Source of the DNA: Enterobacteriaceae bacterium RIT714
GTDB lineage: Bacteria > Pseudomonadota > Gammaproteobacteria > Enterobacterales > Enterobacteriaceae
Length of the DNA stretch: 64,000 nt
Assembly: GCA_009668015.1 (NCBI GenBank)
Contig: WJYB01000005.1
Location: forward strand, 62,001 to 126,000
Direction: 5' to 3'
This document shows positions 1 to 8,513 of this stretch, piece after piece. The notes under the pieces were generated by a model. The model did not search any database. It saw only the letters and a list, made by a program, of their open reading frames with translations, and was not told the DNA's origin. Numbering within the stretch: position 1 is the stretch's first letter; each line of letters starts with the position of its first letter. Position numbers and translations under genes: made by a program.

Positions 1-810
1 CATAAACTCCTCGCCGCCAAAGCGCGCAACAATATCCCGTGAACGCACCGCATCGCGAATAGCGGCGGAAACCCGAATCAGCGCCTGGTCGCCCATCATA
101 TGACCGTAATGATCGTTATAAGCTTTGAAATGATCGATATCCAGCAACAGAACGAAATGTTCACCCTGCTCCAGTGCCGGAAGGTTCTCGAGCCGATTTT
201 GTAGTCCACGGCGGTTATACAGGCCTGTCAGTGGGTCCATCATGCTCAAATCGTTCAGCGTCTCCCGCTCCTCAAGCAGCTGGTACAGCAGTTGTTGAGC
301 AAAGCGATCGTTTCGCTTTTGAATCACATGATGAATCGCAATCCCGGCCATAGGCAGGGCGAGGGAGTACACAATACGTAGCCACTGATCGTGATCGCTA
401 AACCACAGACAGACGACAAATGTCGGTAGCGAGTGCATCGTGAACGCCTTGATATTACTGGCGAAAGCCAGCGAACCAATAAAAAGTACGCTTAAAAATG
501 CGAGCAGCAGGAAAGTGATCCGATCGTCAGTCACGAACGTGAATTTATACGCGATATGCCATGCCCATATTCCACCAAAGATGAACGAAATCAGCGGAAT
601 ATTGATCTTCCTGGTTTTATTTCTCCAGTGCCATGTGAGCAACGACAAACTGAGCGTAAGAATTATCGCTACAGGTAAAGTCAGCGCACGCACGCTGTAA
701 AGCGGGTTCAACGCAGTAAAAAGCGCAGATATGGCGTTCAGGAATAAAAATAAACGTAAAGATAACTGATATTTCTTGTGACGTAATGAACGCCAGGATT
801 GTGCTGTCAT
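1..810 (-). CDS. Membrane-anchored diguanylate cyclase (GGDEF), 3' end outside the window
   Basis: Predicted to make cyclic-di-GMP from two GTP. Read on the minus strand from the ATG at 808-810, 270 codons are visible. The first ~170 residues are hydrophobic, with about five or six membrane segments and short charged loops. A short linker leads into a GGDEF domain that begins MMDPLTGLYNRRGL near residue 188. The Mg-binding segment LLLDIDHFKAYND follows, and the active-site signature RFGGEEF is reached exactly at the window edge. The signature is intact (GGEEF), so the enzyme is probably active. The N-terminal sensor does not look like a PAS or CHASE domain; it may be a small MASE-like membrane module. 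The C-terminal ~50 residues are not visible. It stands where E. coli K-12 has fhuF beside yjjZ. Confidence 0.9.
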   Translation of the reverse strand, partial: MTAQSWRSLRHKKYQLSLRLFLFLNAISALFTALNPLYSVRALTLPVAIILTLSLSLLTWHWRNKTRKINIPLISFIFGGIWAWHIAYKFTFVTDDRITFLLLAFLSVLFIGSLAFASNIKAFTMHSLPTFVVCLWFSDHDQWLRIVYSLALPMAGIAIHHVIQKRNDRFAQQLLYQLLEERETLNDLSMMDPLTGLYNRRGLQNRLENLPALEQGEHFVLLLDIDHFKAYNDHYGHMMGDQALIRVSAAIRDAVRSRDIVARFGGEEFM

Positions 811-1001
811 GTCGGTGTTTTTTATTAAAACTGAATTAAATCAAAATAATGGCTGCCAATGTGAATGAAAAACTGAAAAATTATCAGGTACTAAAATATC
901 AGGAAATTGTTATAGGTAGTTAACAGGTGTGCAATTTATCACCTTACACATTTCCTGTCATTACGGGAAAGGTAAAGGTTGCGAGAATGTGTACGCCCAT
1001 A

Positions 1002-1046
1002 CTGACAAATGAGAAAACCTATCATATGATATTGGTTATCATTATC
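1002..1046 (+). promoter_or_regulatory. yjjZ promoter with overlapping Fur box
   Basis: A -35 CTGACA (1002-1007) and a -10 TATGAT (1025-1030) are separated by 17 bp. A Fur box GATATTGGTTATCATTATC at 1028-1046 matches the classical 19-bp consensus at 16 of 19 positions. It overlaps the -10, so iron-loaded Fur should block RNA polymerase. The box ends 18 bp before the yjjZ start codon. Confidence 0.8.
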
Positions 1047-1064
1047 GAATTGAGAGAGAAAATC

Positions 1065-1295
1065 ATGTTGAGTAGGGCACTGGGAAGTGGATGGGGAGTG
1101 TTACTGCCGGGGCTGATCGTTGCCGGGCTGACATTTGCCGATCTCTCATTAGATGTCTGGAAAACGATGATTGTGTCTGGCTTGTTGGCGACATCAGCGA
1201 TGATTTGGCACAAACAGTTGCGGCACTTCGTTCTGCTGCCATCATGCGTAGCGCTGATCAGTGGGATGCTGGTAATAATGATGAGTTTGAAATAA
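1065..1295 (+). CDS. yjjZ: YjjZ, DUF1435 small membrane protein
   Basis: Encodes 76 residues. The protein begins MLSRALGSGWGVLLPG and has two to three hydrophobic segments (about 10-27, 35-48 and 54-74), with HKQLRHF in the cytoplasmic loop between the last two. This matches E. coli YjjZ (DUF1435), whose biochemical function is unknown. The ATG at 1065 was chosen because it follows a purine-rich site (gagagagaaa) and the Fur-type promoter. A longer in-frame reading from 927 would start upstream of that promoter. The Fur box predicts induction under iron starvation. The three leucine tRNA genes that follow are on the other strand. Confidence 0.85.
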   Translation: MLSRALGSGWGVLLPGLIVAGLTFADLSLDVWKTMIVSGLLATSAMIWHKQLRHFVLLPSCVALISGMLVIMMSLK

Positions 1296-1335
1296 GAGGG
1301 AAAACAGAGAAAAATCAGGGAGGAGATAAGATAAG

Positions 1336-1422
1336 TGGTGCGAAGAGGGGGACTTGAACCCCCACGTCCGTAAGAACACTAACACCTGAAGCTAGCGCGT
1401 CTACCAATTCCGCCACCTTCGC
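1336..1422 (-). tRNA. leuQ: tRNA-Leu (anticodon CAG), third in transcript
   Basis: 87 nt including the encoded CCA (TGG at 1336-1338 on the plus strand). It has the class II long variable arm, anticodon CAG and T-loop TTCAAGT. The acceptor stem pairs GCGAAGG with TCTTCGC fully apart from a G7-U66 wobble. This differs from the two upstream copies. It is the promoter-distal copy, 32 nt from the next. No rho-independent terminator is evident beyond it. Confidence 0.97.
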
Positions 1423-1454
1423 ACTGTTATCTTATTCTTTTGATATCGCCTCGT

Positions 1455-1541
1455 TGGTGCGAGGGGGGGGACTTGAACCCCCACGTCCGTAAAGACACTA
1501 ACACCTGAAGCTAGCGCGTCTACCAATTCCGCCACCGTCGC
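1455..1541 (-). tRNA. leuP: tRNA-Leu (anticodon CAG), second in transcript
   Basis: 87 nt with encoded CCA, anticodon CAG and a long variable arm. The acceptor 5' strand is GCGACGG and the 3' strand CCCTCGC, leaving a C5-C68 mismatch while the other six pairs are Watson-Crick. It is identical to the first copy and differs from the third in the acceptor stem and variable loop. Confidence 0.97.
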
Positions 1542-1569
1542 CCGGTGAGAACAATATCAACATGGTTTG

Positions 1570-1656
1570 TGGTGCGAGGGGGGGGACTTGAACCCCCACG
1601 TCCGTAAAGACACTAACACCTGAAGCTAGCGCGTCTACCAATTCCGCCACCGTCGC
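1570..1656 (-). tRNA. leuV: tRNA-Leu (anticodon CAG), first in transcript
   Basis: 87 nt with encoded CCA, anticodon CAG and a long variable arm. It carries the same C5-C68 acceptor mismatch as the middle copy, and 28 nt separate the two. It lies closest to the shared promoter. Reading CUG, the commonest leucine codon in these genes, it supplies the major leucine isoacceptor. Confidence 0.97.
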
Positions 1657-1689
1657 ATACCATCAATACTTAAAAAGTATCGCAACCAC

Positions 1690-1725
1690 GGAGGCGCATT
1701 CTAGATGTTTTCAGCTTTTCGTCAA
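1690..1725 (-). promoter_or_regulatory. leuVPQ promoter with GC-rich discriminator
   Basis: On the minus strand there is a -35 TTGACG (1720-1725), a 16-bp spacer and a -10 TAGAAT (1698-1703). The discriminator GCGCCTCC follows directly (1690-1697). A GC-rich discriminator after a near-consensus -10 is the signature of stable-RNA promoters repressed by ppGpp and DksA in the stringent response. Confidence 0.85.
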
Positions 1726-1776
1726 TAGATAATTGCCCAGGGTGTTTTAATTGCTGCAAAAATGGGCATTTACATA

Positions 1777-1802
1777 GCCCGGACGACAATATGCCGCCGG
1801 GC
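1777..1802. repeat. REP-like palindrome downstream of rsmC
   Basis: GCCCGG at 1777-1782 pairs with CCGGGC at 1797-1802 across a 14-nt interior. The composition and the placement just past the rsmC stop codon fit a REP/BIME-type unit, which may act as an mRNA 3'-end stabiliser. Only one unit is present. Confidence 0.5.
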
Positions 1803-1811
1803 CGAAACGAA

Positions 1812-2840
1812 TTATTTCTTCGCCTGACGGGTCATTACCGTACGATACACTTTAAAACGTCCGGTCTGAGCCAGCACTTCATGGAAGCCGAAAATTTCAT
1901 CCAGAAGTTTAGGATAAGGCAAGAAGGCATTGGCAACAATACGCAGCTCTCCGCCGCTGTTGAGATGGCGTACCGCGCCACGAATCAGCGTTTGCGTTGC
2001 TTCGAGACTGGTTTCTACTCCGTCATGGAACGGCGGGTTGGAGATAATCATATCGAAACGCCCGGTCACTTCAGAGAAGACGTTACTGGCAAAGACCTCG
2101 CCTTCGATTTCGTTCGCTGCAAGCGTAGCGCGGCTGGCTTCCACCGCCGGAGCGCTTACATCGCAAAGGGTGAGGCGCACTTTCGGTGAGTGGCTGGCGA
2201 GAACGGCAGAGAGAACGCCCGCTCCGCAACCGATATCCAGCACTTTGCCTTTCGTATGCGGGGTAAGGGTGGAGAGCAGCAGCTGGCTACCGACATCCAG
2301 ACCATCGCGGCTAAAGACGCCCGGGAGCGTTTTAATGGTCAACGCTTCGTGCTGATACTCGCCCCAGTATTTTTCGGCATTGAATTCAGGCTGTTTTTCC
2401 AGACGGCCATGATAAAAACCGCAGCGACGCGCGCTGTCGATTTTGTTCAGCGTGACGTAATCTTCCAGCATCTGCTCTGCACTGCGCACGCCGCTGCGGT
2501 TTTCACCGACAACGAAAATGTCGCAGCCAACCGGCAGCATCGAAAGCAGATTCATCAGCTGGAACTGCGCTTCGGGTTTGTTCTTCGGCCAGTAGTAGAT
2601 CAGCGTATCGCAATCGGCGACATCGGCTTGCTCTGCCACCAGGCTAAAGCGCACGCGTTCGCCCATCTGACGGTCAAGAGCCTGCCAGTGGTGGAACTGC
2701 TGGGTATGCGCACGACTATCCGCGCATTCGAAACGGGCAGGAAGGTCATCCTGCATATCTCCGGCAAAAAGAATACGGCTTTGTTCGAAATCATCACTGT
2801 GGCGCAGCAAGACTTCACTTGCCGGGGTAAATGCAGACAT
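1812..2840 (-). CDS. rsmC: 16S rRNA m2G1207 methyltransferase
   Basis: RsmC methylates N2 of G1207 in helix 34 of 16S rRNA on the 30S subunit, using S-adenosylmethionine. The 342-residue protein shows the family's two halves. The N-terminal degenerate methyltransferase domain (about 1-165) binds RNA. The C-terminal Rossmann domain has SAM motif [11 protein letters not shown] at 201-210 and the catalytic signature SNPPF at 267-271, typical of exocyclic-amine N-methyltransferases. Length matches E. coli RsmC (343). It is divergently transcribed from holD with about 100 bp between start codons. Confidence 0.96.
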   Translation of the reverse strand: MSAFTPASEVLLRHSDDFEQSRILFAGDMQDDLPARFECADSRAHTQQFHHWQALDRQMGERVRFSLVAEQADVADCDTLIYYWPKNKPEAQFQLMNLLSMLPVGCDIFVVGENRSGVRSAEQMLEDYVTLNKIDSARRCGFYHGRLEKQPEFNAEKYWGEYQHEALTIKTLPGVFSRDGLDVGSQLLLSTLTPHTKGKVLDIGCGAGVLSAVLASHSPKVRLTLCDVSAPAVEASRATLAANEIEGEVFASNVFSEVTGRFDMIISNPPFHDGVETSLEATQTLIRGAVRHLNSGGELRIVANAFLPYPKLLDEIFGFHEVLAQTGRFKVYRTVMTRQAKK

Positions 2841-2942
2841 GAATTGTTCCTCAATAAACTCAGGCGGGGATTATAGTAGTTTGTTGGCGGATATACGACG
2901 AATTTGCTATATTTGCGCGCCTGACAGACAGGAGTTTTCGCT

Positions 2943-3356
2943 ATGACATCCCGACGAGAGTGGCAGTTGCAGCAACTGGGTATTACCCAGTGGGCTTTGC
3001 GTCGCCCGACGGCGTTGCAGGGCGAAATCGCCATCTCAATTCCTGCGCACGTTCGTCTGGTAATGGTGGCGGAAGAGCCGCCCGCGTTAAATGAAACGTT
3101 GATAGGCGACGTGTTACGAGCGCTGAAAGTGACCCCAGACCAGGTGCTGCAGCTGACGCCCGATCGTGTGGCGATGTTGCCCCCTGAGAGTCATTGCAAT
3201 AGCTGGTGGCTTGGCACAGCAGAAGAGGTGGCGCTTAACGGCGGACAACTCTCCTCGCCGGCGCTGGAAGAACTGAAAGCAAACCCCGCGGCGCGAAGCG
3301 CGCTATGGCGACAAATCTGCGAAAATGAACATGATTTCTTCCCTCACGACGTCTGA
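2943..3356 (+). CDS. holD: DNA polymerase III psi subunit
   Basis: Psi binds chi (HolC) and the clamp-loader subunits, linking the loader to SSB-coated DNA at the replication fork. The 137-residue protein begins MTSRREWQLQQLGITQWALRRP. That N-terminal stretch is the conserved segment that contacts the clamp loader. The remainder is the small alpha/beta psi fold, whose weak conservation across genera is usual. A good Shine-Dalgarno site (acaggag) precedes the ATG at 2943. The end overlaps the rimI start by 32 bp, so the two are translationally coupled as in E. coli. Confidence 0.94.
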   Translation: MTSRREWQLQQLGITQWALRRPTALQGEIAISIPAHVRLVMVAEEPPALNETLIGDVLRALKVTPDQVLQLTPDRVAMLPPESHCNSWWLGTAEEVALNGGQLSSPALEELKANPAARSALWRQICENEHDFFPHDV

Positions 3357-3768
3357 TCTTGCATCTGCGTTCGCGATTGAAACACGCGCCCATGCTTTTC
3401 CATGGAGCGAAAAGACCTTTGCCAGTAATCAGGGCGAACGCTATCTCAACTACCGTCTGGATGTGAATGGCGAGATGGCGGCATTTGCCATCACGCAGGT
3501 TGTTCTGGATGAGGCGACGCTCTTTAATATTGCCGTTGATCCCGCTTTTCAGCGCCGGGGTTTGGGCAGAGAGCTGCTTGAGTTTTTGATTCGTGAGCTG
3601 GAAGCACGAGATGTCTTCACTTTGTGGCTTGAGGTGCGTGCGTCCAACGCGGCTGCTATCGCGCTCTACGAGAGCTTAGGTTTCAACGAGGCGACAATTC
3701 GCCGGAACTACTACCCTGCCGCAGAGGGACGCGAAGACGCCATTATCATGGCTTTGCCGATTGGATAA
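3325..3768 (+). CDS. rimI: Ribosomal protein bS18 N-alpha-acetyltransferase
   Basis: RimI acetylates the N-terminal alanine of ribosomal protein S18, using acetyl-CoA. The 147-residue GNAT protein carries the pyrophosphate-binding loop QRRGLG at 76-81. The conserved C-terminal half ([19 protein letters not shown], then RRNYYP) includes the catalytic tyrosine region of the family. The start at 3325 lies inside the holD end and matches the family N-terminus (MNxISSL). The gene is followed 17 bp later by yjjG, suggesting a holD-rimI-yjjG transcript. Confidence 0.96.
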   Translation: MNMISSLTTSDLASAFAIETRAHAFPWSEKTFASNQGERYLNYRLDVNGEMAAFAITQVVLDEATLFNIAVDPAFQRRGLGRELLEFLIRELEARDVFTLWLEVRASNAAAIALYESLGFNEATIRRNYYPAAEGREDAIIMALPIG

Positions 3769-3785
3769 CGAAAAAGGTTGTAACG

Positions 3786-4463
3786 ATGAAATGGGACTGG
3801 ATTTTCTTTGACGCCGACGAAACGCTGTTTACGTTCGATTCGTTTGGCGGCCTACAGCGGATGTTTTTAGACTACAGCGTCACGTTTACCGCGGAAGATT
3901 TCCAGGACTATCAGGCGGTGAATAAGCCGCTTTGGGTGGATTACCAGAACGGTGCCATCAGCGCGTTACAGCTACAACATCAGCGTTTTCAGGGCTGGTC
4001 GGAGCGTCTGGATGTTTCGCCTGGCGCCTTGAATGAAGCCTTTCTCAATGCGATGGCCGAGATTTGCGCGCCGCTGCCTGGGGCGATTTCCCTGCTCGAT
4101 TCATTAAAAGGCAAAGTGAAGCTGGGGATCATCACCAACGGTTTTACCGCATTGCAGCAGATCCGTCTTGAGCGTACGGGTCTGCGCGATCATTTTGATG
4201 CATTAGTGATTTCCGAGCAGGTCGGTGTGCCAAAGCCGGATCCGCGTATTTTTGATTATGCGCTGGAAAAAGCCGGTCGTCCCGCTCGTGAACGCGTATT
4301 AATGGTGGGGGATACCGCTGAGTCGGATATTCTCGGCGGCATGAACGCCGGGCTTGCCACCTGCTGGCTGAACGCGCACAACCGCGCGTTGCCTGAAGGT
4401 ATCACCCCGACCTGGACCGTAACGTCATTGAACGAACTGGAGCAACTCCTGTGTAAACAATGA
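3786..4463 (+). CDS. yjjG: HAD-type 5'-nucleotidase (dUMP/dTMP/house-cleaning)
   Basis: A 225-residue haloacid-dehalogenase-superfamily phosphatase. Motif I is FFDADETLF at 7-15, with the nucleophile D9 and acid D11. Motif II is the threonine in GIITNG. Motif III is the lysine in KPDPRIF, and motif IV is VGDTAESD. The segment between motifs I and II forms the helical cap of subfamily I. E. coli YjjG dephosphorylates dUMP, dTMP and UMP and guards against non-canonical nucleotides such as 5-fluoro-dUMP. The same role is inferred here from near-identity of motifs and gene position. Confidence 0.93.
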   Translation: MKWDWIFFDADETLFTFDSFGGLQRMFLDYSVTFTAEDFQDYQAVNKPLWVDYQNGAISALQLQHQRFQGWSERLDVSPGALNEAFLNAMAEICAPLPGAISLLDSLKGKVKLGIITNGFTALQQIRLERTGLRDHFDALVISEQVGVPKPDPRIFDYALEKAGRPARERVLMVGDTAESDILGGMNAGLATCWLNAHNRALPEGITPTWTVTSLNELEQLLCKQ

Positions 4464-4554
4464 TTGCCTGCCCCCTGTTGATGGGTAAAATAGCCGCAAT
4501 TTCGTATTCCATGATGCGTGGCCTTGTGTCGCGCTTATATAAGAAGATTTGATT

Positions 4555-6144
4555 ATGACGTTGTCTCCTTATCTGCAAGAGGTGGCCAAGCGCCGTACTT
4601 TTGCCATTATTTCTCACCCGGATGCCGGTAAAACGACCATCACCGAAAAGGTGCTGTTGTTCGGACAGGCTATCCAGACCGCCGGTACGGTCAAAGGCCG
4701 TGGCTCCAGCCAGCATGCAAAATCTGACTGGATGGAGATGGAAAAGCAGCGTGGTATCTCGATTACCACTTCTGTGATGCAGTTTCCGTATCACGACTGC
4801 CTGGTCAACCTGCTCGATACCCCAGGGCACGAAGACTTCTCCGAAGATACCTACCGTACGCTGACGGCGGTTGACTGCTGTCTGATGGTCATTGATGCCG
4901 CAAAAGGTGTAGAAGATCGAACCCGTAAGCTGATGGAAGTCACCCGTCTGCGCGATACGCCGATCCTGACCTTCATGAACAAACTCGACCGTGACATCCG
5001 CGATCCGATGGAAGTGATGGATGAGGTTGAGCGCGAGCTGAAAATTGCCTGTGCGCCCATCACCTGGCCGATCGGCTGCGGCAAACTGTTCAAAGGCGTT
5101 TACCACCTCTATAAAGATGAAGTGTATCTGTACCAGACCGGTAAAGGTCACACCATCCAGGAAGTGCGTATCGTGAAAGGGCTGGATAACCCGGATCTGG
5201 ACGTGGCGGTGGGCGAGGAGCTGGCAACACAGCTGCGTGATGAGCTGGAGCTGGTGAAAGGCGCCTCTCATGAGTTCGACAAAGAGCTGTTCCTGGCCGG
5301 GGAAATCACGCCGGTGTTCTTCGGTACCGCACTGGGCAACTTTGGTGTGGACCATATGCTGGATGGTCTGGTGGAGTGGGCGCCGCAGCCTATGCCGCGT
5401 AAAACCGACTCCCGCCTGGTCGAAGCCGCAGAAGAGAAATTCACCGGTTTCGTCTTTAAAATTCAGGCCAACATGGACCCGAAACACCGCGACCGCGTTG
5501 CGTTTTTACGCGTGGTATCCGGTAAATACGAGAAAGGCATGAAACTGCGCCAGGTGCGTATCGGTAAAGACGTGGTGATTTCTGATGCGTTGACCTTTAT
5601 GGCGGGCGACCGTTCGCACGTTGAAGAAGCCTATCCAGGTGACATCATCGGTCTGCATAACCACGGCACCATTCAGATCGGCGACACCTTCACCCAGGGC
5701 GAAATGATGAAGTTCACCGGCATCCCGAACTTCGCCCCTGAGCTGTTCCGTCGTATCCGCCTGAAAGATCCGTTGAAGCAAAAACAGCTGCTCAAAGGTC
5801 TGGTTCAGCTCTCCGAAGAGGGGGCCGTGCAGGTCTTCCGCCCAATCGCCAACAACGATCTGATCGTGGGTGCGGTGGGTGTGCTGCAGTTTGACGTGGT
5901 CGTTGCGCGTCTTAAGAGCGAATATAACGTTGAAGCGATTTACGAATCGGTGAACGTGGCAACGGCGCGCTGGGTTGAATGTGCTGACGTGAAGAAATTC
6001 GAAGAATTTAAGCGTAAGAACGAAATCCAGCTGGCTCTGGATGGTGGCGATAACCTCACTTATATTGCCCCAACCATGGTCAACCTGAACCTGACTCAGG
6101 AACGTTATCCTGATGTTCAGTTCCGCAAAACTCGCGAACACTAA
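4555..6144 (+). CDS. prfC: Peptide chain release factor 3 (RF3)
   Basis: RF3 is a translational GTPase that removes RF1 or RF2 from the ribosome after peptide release. The 529-residue protein has G1 SHPDAGKTT at 20-28, the G3 motif DTPGHED, the G4 motif NKLD, and the beta-barrel domains II and III characteristic of RF3. The ATG at 4555 is preferred over the TTG two codons upstream, because [10 protein letters not shown] is the family N-terminus. A strong hairpin terminator follows the stop codon, so prfC ends its transcript. Confidence 0.97.
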   Translation: MTLSPYLQEVAKRRTFAIISHPDAGKTTITEKVLLFGQAIQTAGTVKGRGSSQHAKSDWMEMEKQRGISITTSVMQFPYHDCLVNLLDTPGHEDFSEDTYRTLTAVDCCLMVIDAAKGVEDRTRKLMEVTRLRDTPILTFMNKLDRDIRDPMEVMDEVERELKIACAPITWPIGCGKLFKGVYHLYKDEVYLYQTGKGHTIQEVRIVKGLDNPDLDVAVGEELATQLRDELELVKGASHEFDKELFLAGEITPVFFGTALGNFGVDHMLDGLVEWAPQPMPRKTDSRLVEAAEEKFTGFVFKIQANMDPKHRDRVAFLRVVSGKYEKGMKLRQVRIGKDVVISDALTFMAGDRSHVEEAYPGDIIGLHNHGTIQIGDTFTQGEMMKFTGIPNFAPELFRRIRLKDPLKQKQLLKGLVQLSEEGAVQVFRPIANNDLIVGAVGVLQFDVVVARLKSEYNVEAIYESVNVATARWVECADVKKFEEFKRKNEIQLALDGGDNLTYIAPTMVNLNLTQERYPDVQFRKTREH

Positions 6145-6153
6145 TCACTTCTC

Positions 6154-6181
6154 AGAGCACGGCGTCTGCCGTGCTCTTCTT
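6154..6181 (+). terminator. Rho-independent terminator of prfC
   Basis: AGAGCACGGC (6154-6163) pairs perfectly with GCCGTGCTCT (6168-6177) around a GTCT loop, followed by TCTT. It begins 10 bp after the prfC stop. Confidence 0.85.
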
Positions 6182-6287
6182 AAAGTCCTGCCTTATTAAT
6201 CCCTTGCGGAATGTTCTTAATTCAACGTCTTTTCATCGTTGTTGCTCGTTTTTTGCCCGTTTCGGAAAGCGCACTTGAAAATGTGAT

Positions 6288-6300
6288 CTATATTTAACTC
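6288..6300 (+). promoter_or_regulatory. Putative sigma-S promoter of osmY
   Basis: The element CTATATT at 6288-6294 has the C at -13 and the TATAxT core favoured by RpoS holoenzyme, with TAAC immediately after. No convincing -35 hexamer lies 17 bp upstream, which is common for sigma-S promoters. Transcription from here would give a leader of about 150 nt. The remainder of 6182-6449 shows no gene. OsmY is a classical stationary-phase and osmotic RpoS target; the match to that promoter is from memory of the family. Confidence 0.45.
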
Positions 6301-6449
6301 AGTGTTTAACACCGGGCGCGGATGAAAGCTCTGTTCAATGCGTGTTGATAAGCCTCTCATCCCGACCGTGTGTTTATTCGCAAGATTAATAACTAGTATG
6401 AAGGGATGTTTGACGCTCAAATTATGAGCAAACCTACAGGAATACATCG

Positions 6450-7067
6450 ATGAATATGACAAGACTGAAGATTTCTAAAACTCTGCTGGCGGTCACTTTG
6501 GGCGGTCTCCTGGTAAGTGGATCTGCACTCGCAGAAAGCACCACCACGGATAAGGCTCAGTCCACGGCTGACAGTGCAGGGCAGAAAATCGATAGCTCTA
6601 TGAATAAAGTCGGTAATTTCATGGATGACAGCTCTATCACAGCAAAAGTGAAAGCCGCTCTGGTGGATCATGAAAACATCAAGAGCACCGACATTTCCGT
6701 TAAAACTGAAAATAAAGTGGTCACCCTGAGCGGCTTTGTAGAAAGCCAGGCCCAGGCTGAACAAGCGGTTACCGTTGCTAAAGGCGTTGAGGGTGTGACC
6801 TCAGTCAGCGACAAACTGCATGTTCGTGACGGTAAAGACCAGTCTGTAAAAGGTTATGCAGGAGACACGGCAACTACCAGCGAAATCAAAGCTAAACTAT
6901 TAGCTGATGACATCGTGCCGTCTCGTAAAGTGAAGGTGGAAACCACCGATGGAGTGGTACAGCTCTCCGGTACGGTTGATTCTCAGGCGCAGATTGAACG
7001 CGCTGAAACTATCGCTAAAGCCGTAGATGGCGTGAAAAGCGTCAAAAACGATCTGAAAGCGAAATAA
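6450..7067 (+). CDS. osmY: Periplasmic osmotically inducible protein OsmY
   Basis: A 205-residue periplasmic protein. The signal peptide is at 1-28, with positive residues, a hydrophobic core and an ALA cleavage site before ES. Two BON domains follow, at roughly 55-125 and 135-205, each with the phospholipid-binding-type pattern ITAKVKAAL...[12 protein letters not shown]. OsmY accumulates in hyperosmotic stress and stationary phase and acts as a periplasmic chaperone or membrane-associating protein. The N-terminal mature segment (residues 29-50) differs most from E. coli, where the protein is 201 residues. Confidence 0.96.
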   Translation: MNMTRLKISKTLLAVTLGGLLVSGSALAESTTTDKAQSTADSAGQKIDSSMNKVGNFMDDSSITAKVKAALVDHENIKSTDISVKTENKVVTLSGFVESQAQAEQAVTVAKGVEGVTSVSDKLHVRDGKDQSVKGYAGDTATTSEIKAKLLADDIVPSRKVKVETTDGVVQLSGTVDSQAQIERAETIAKAVDGVKSVKNDLKAK

Positions 7068-7151
7068 GAACGACTTTTGGACACAACGCTTGTGAGCGTC
7101 CTGAGCGCTCACGTATAGCGGCTGATATTAACTATGGTAAAGGAGAGTTTT

Positions 7152-7313
7152 ATGTTTCGTTGGGGCATCATATTTCTGGTTATCGCGTTAATTGCCGCCG
7201 CTCTGGGCTTTGGTGGTTTGGCAGGTACAGCAGCCGGTGCGGCGAAAATTGTCTTCGTCGTCGGTATTATCCTGTTCCTGGTCAGCCTGTTTACCGGACG
7301 CCGTCGTCCCTAG
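7152..7313 (+). CDS. ytjA: YtjA, 53-residue DUF1328 membrane protein
   Basis: A very small gene encoding two transmembrane helices (about 4-20 and 29-47) joined by a short Gly/Ala-rich turn, ending in GRRRP. The start [10 protein letters not shown] follows a clear ribosome-binding site (aaaggagag). This matches E. coli YtjA (DUF1328), a stress-associated inner-membrane protein of unknown function. It sits 84 bp after osmY on the same strand and before a terminator. Co-transcription with osmY under RpoS is likely but not shown. Confidence 0.88.
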
Positions 7314-7365
7314 CTAAGCGTAATGGGACCGTCGGAATGCATCACGACAACCGACCAATACATCA

Positions 7366-7394
7366 AAGCCAGTCCTTGCGACTGGCTTTTTCTT
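7366..7394 (+). terminator. Terminator of osmY-ytjA
   Basis: AAGCCAGT (7366-7373) pairs with ACTGGCTT (7381-7388) around a 7-nt loop and is followed by TTTCTT. It lies 52 bp after the ytjA stop and isolates it from yjjU. Confidence 0.8.
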
Positions 7395-7460
7395 GTTTGA
7401 GTCATGGGGTCAGTATGCGCTACTGTGTAGTCACATAATAAAGAGAACAGGAAAGCAGCG

Positions 7461-8513
7461 GTGGGGCAGAGAATTCCCGTAACACTCGGCAATATAGCGC
7501 CGCTGGCGTTAAAACCATTTCGCCCAGGCCAGCTTGCATTAGTCTGTGAAGGCGGTGGACAGCGAGGCATCTTTACAGCCGGCGTGCTGGATGAGTTCAT
7601 GCGCGCGCAGTTTAACCCGTTTGATCAGTTCTTCGGCACGTCTGCTGGCGCGCAAAATCTGTCTGCCTATGTCTGTAACCAACCCGGCTACGCCCGCAAA
7701 GTGATTATGCGTTACACCACTTCACGGGATTTCTTTAATCCGATGCGCTTTGTGCGCGGCGGTAATCTGATTGATCTTGACTGGCTGTTAGACTCCACCG
7801 CCAGCCAGATGCCGCTGGCAATGGACACTGCGGCGCGCCTTTTTGATACCGGGAAAGAGTTCTGGATGTGCGCCAGTCGGGGCGATGACTATTCACCGGG
7901 CTATTTCTCGCCGCACAAAGAGAACTGGCTGGACATTCTGCGTGCTTCCAGTGCCATTCCTGGCTTCTACCGAACCGCTGCGGCCCTCGACGGCATCAAC
8001 TATCTGGACGGTGGGATCAGCGACGCAGTCCCCGTACAGGAAGCCGCCCGACGGGGGGCGCAAACTATCGTGGTGATTCGCACCGTCCCTTCGCAAATGT
8101 ACTATACGCCGCAATGGTTTAAACGAATGGAACGCTGGCTGAACGACAGCAGCCTTCAGCCGCTGGTGAATATTGCCCATCATCATGAGACCAGCTACAG
8201 CGCCATGCAGCGTTTTATCGAAAAGCCGCCCGGCAAACTGCGCATCTTTGAAATCTACCCGCCTAAACCGCTGAACAGTATGGCGCTGGGCAGCCGCGTG
8301 CCAGCGCTACGGGACGACTACAAAATGGGCCGTCTGTGCGGACGTTATTTCCTGGCGACGGCGGGCAAACTTTTGGCTGAGCGCCCGCCTATTCACCGAC
8401 ATAAACGGATTATTACGCCGCCTGCGATTGTGGCAAATGACGCGCTGGATATGCCGTTAATTGATGTTCCGCAGGCTAACGACACGACCTTTGATAATGA
8501 GGATCTGGCGTGA
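7461..8513 (+). CDS. yjjU: Patatin-like phospholipase family protein YjjU
   Basis: A 350-residue protein of the bacterial patatin/RssA family. The oxyanion loop GGGQRG is at 31-36 and the nucleophile elbow GTSAG at 59-63 (Ser61). The catalytic aspartate lies in the DGG of NYLDGGISDAVP, so the Ser-Asp dyad is intact and hydrolase activity is expected. The substrate is unknown. There is no signal peptide. Translation starts at a GTG at 7461, preceded by caggaaag, matching the family N-terminus (MGQRIPVTLGNIAPL). The end overlaps yjjV by 4 bp (GTGA), implying translational coupling. Confidence 0.93.
   Translation: MGQRIPVTLGNIAPLALKPFRPGQLALVCEGGGQRGIFTAGVLDEFMRAQFNPFDQFFGTSAGAQNLSAYVCNQPGYARKVIMRYTTSRDFFNPMRFVRGGNLIDLDWLLDSTASQMPLAMDTAARLFDTGKEFWMCASRGDDYSPGYFSPHKENWLDILRASSAIPGFYRTAAALDGINYLDGGISDAVPVQEAARRGAQTIVVIRTVPSQMYYTPQWFKRMERWLNDSSLQPLVNIAHHHETSYSAMQRFIEKPPGKLRIFEIYPPKPLNSMALGSRVPALRDDYKMGRLCGRYFLATAGKLLAERPPIHRHKRIITPPAIVANDALDMPLIDVPQANDTTFDNEDLA

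Noticed and set aside
927-1064. 46-codon N-terminal extension of yjjZ
   Set aside because: It begins upstream of the predicted promoter and Fur box, and the residues do not resemble the DUF1435 family; the ATG at 1065 is used instead.
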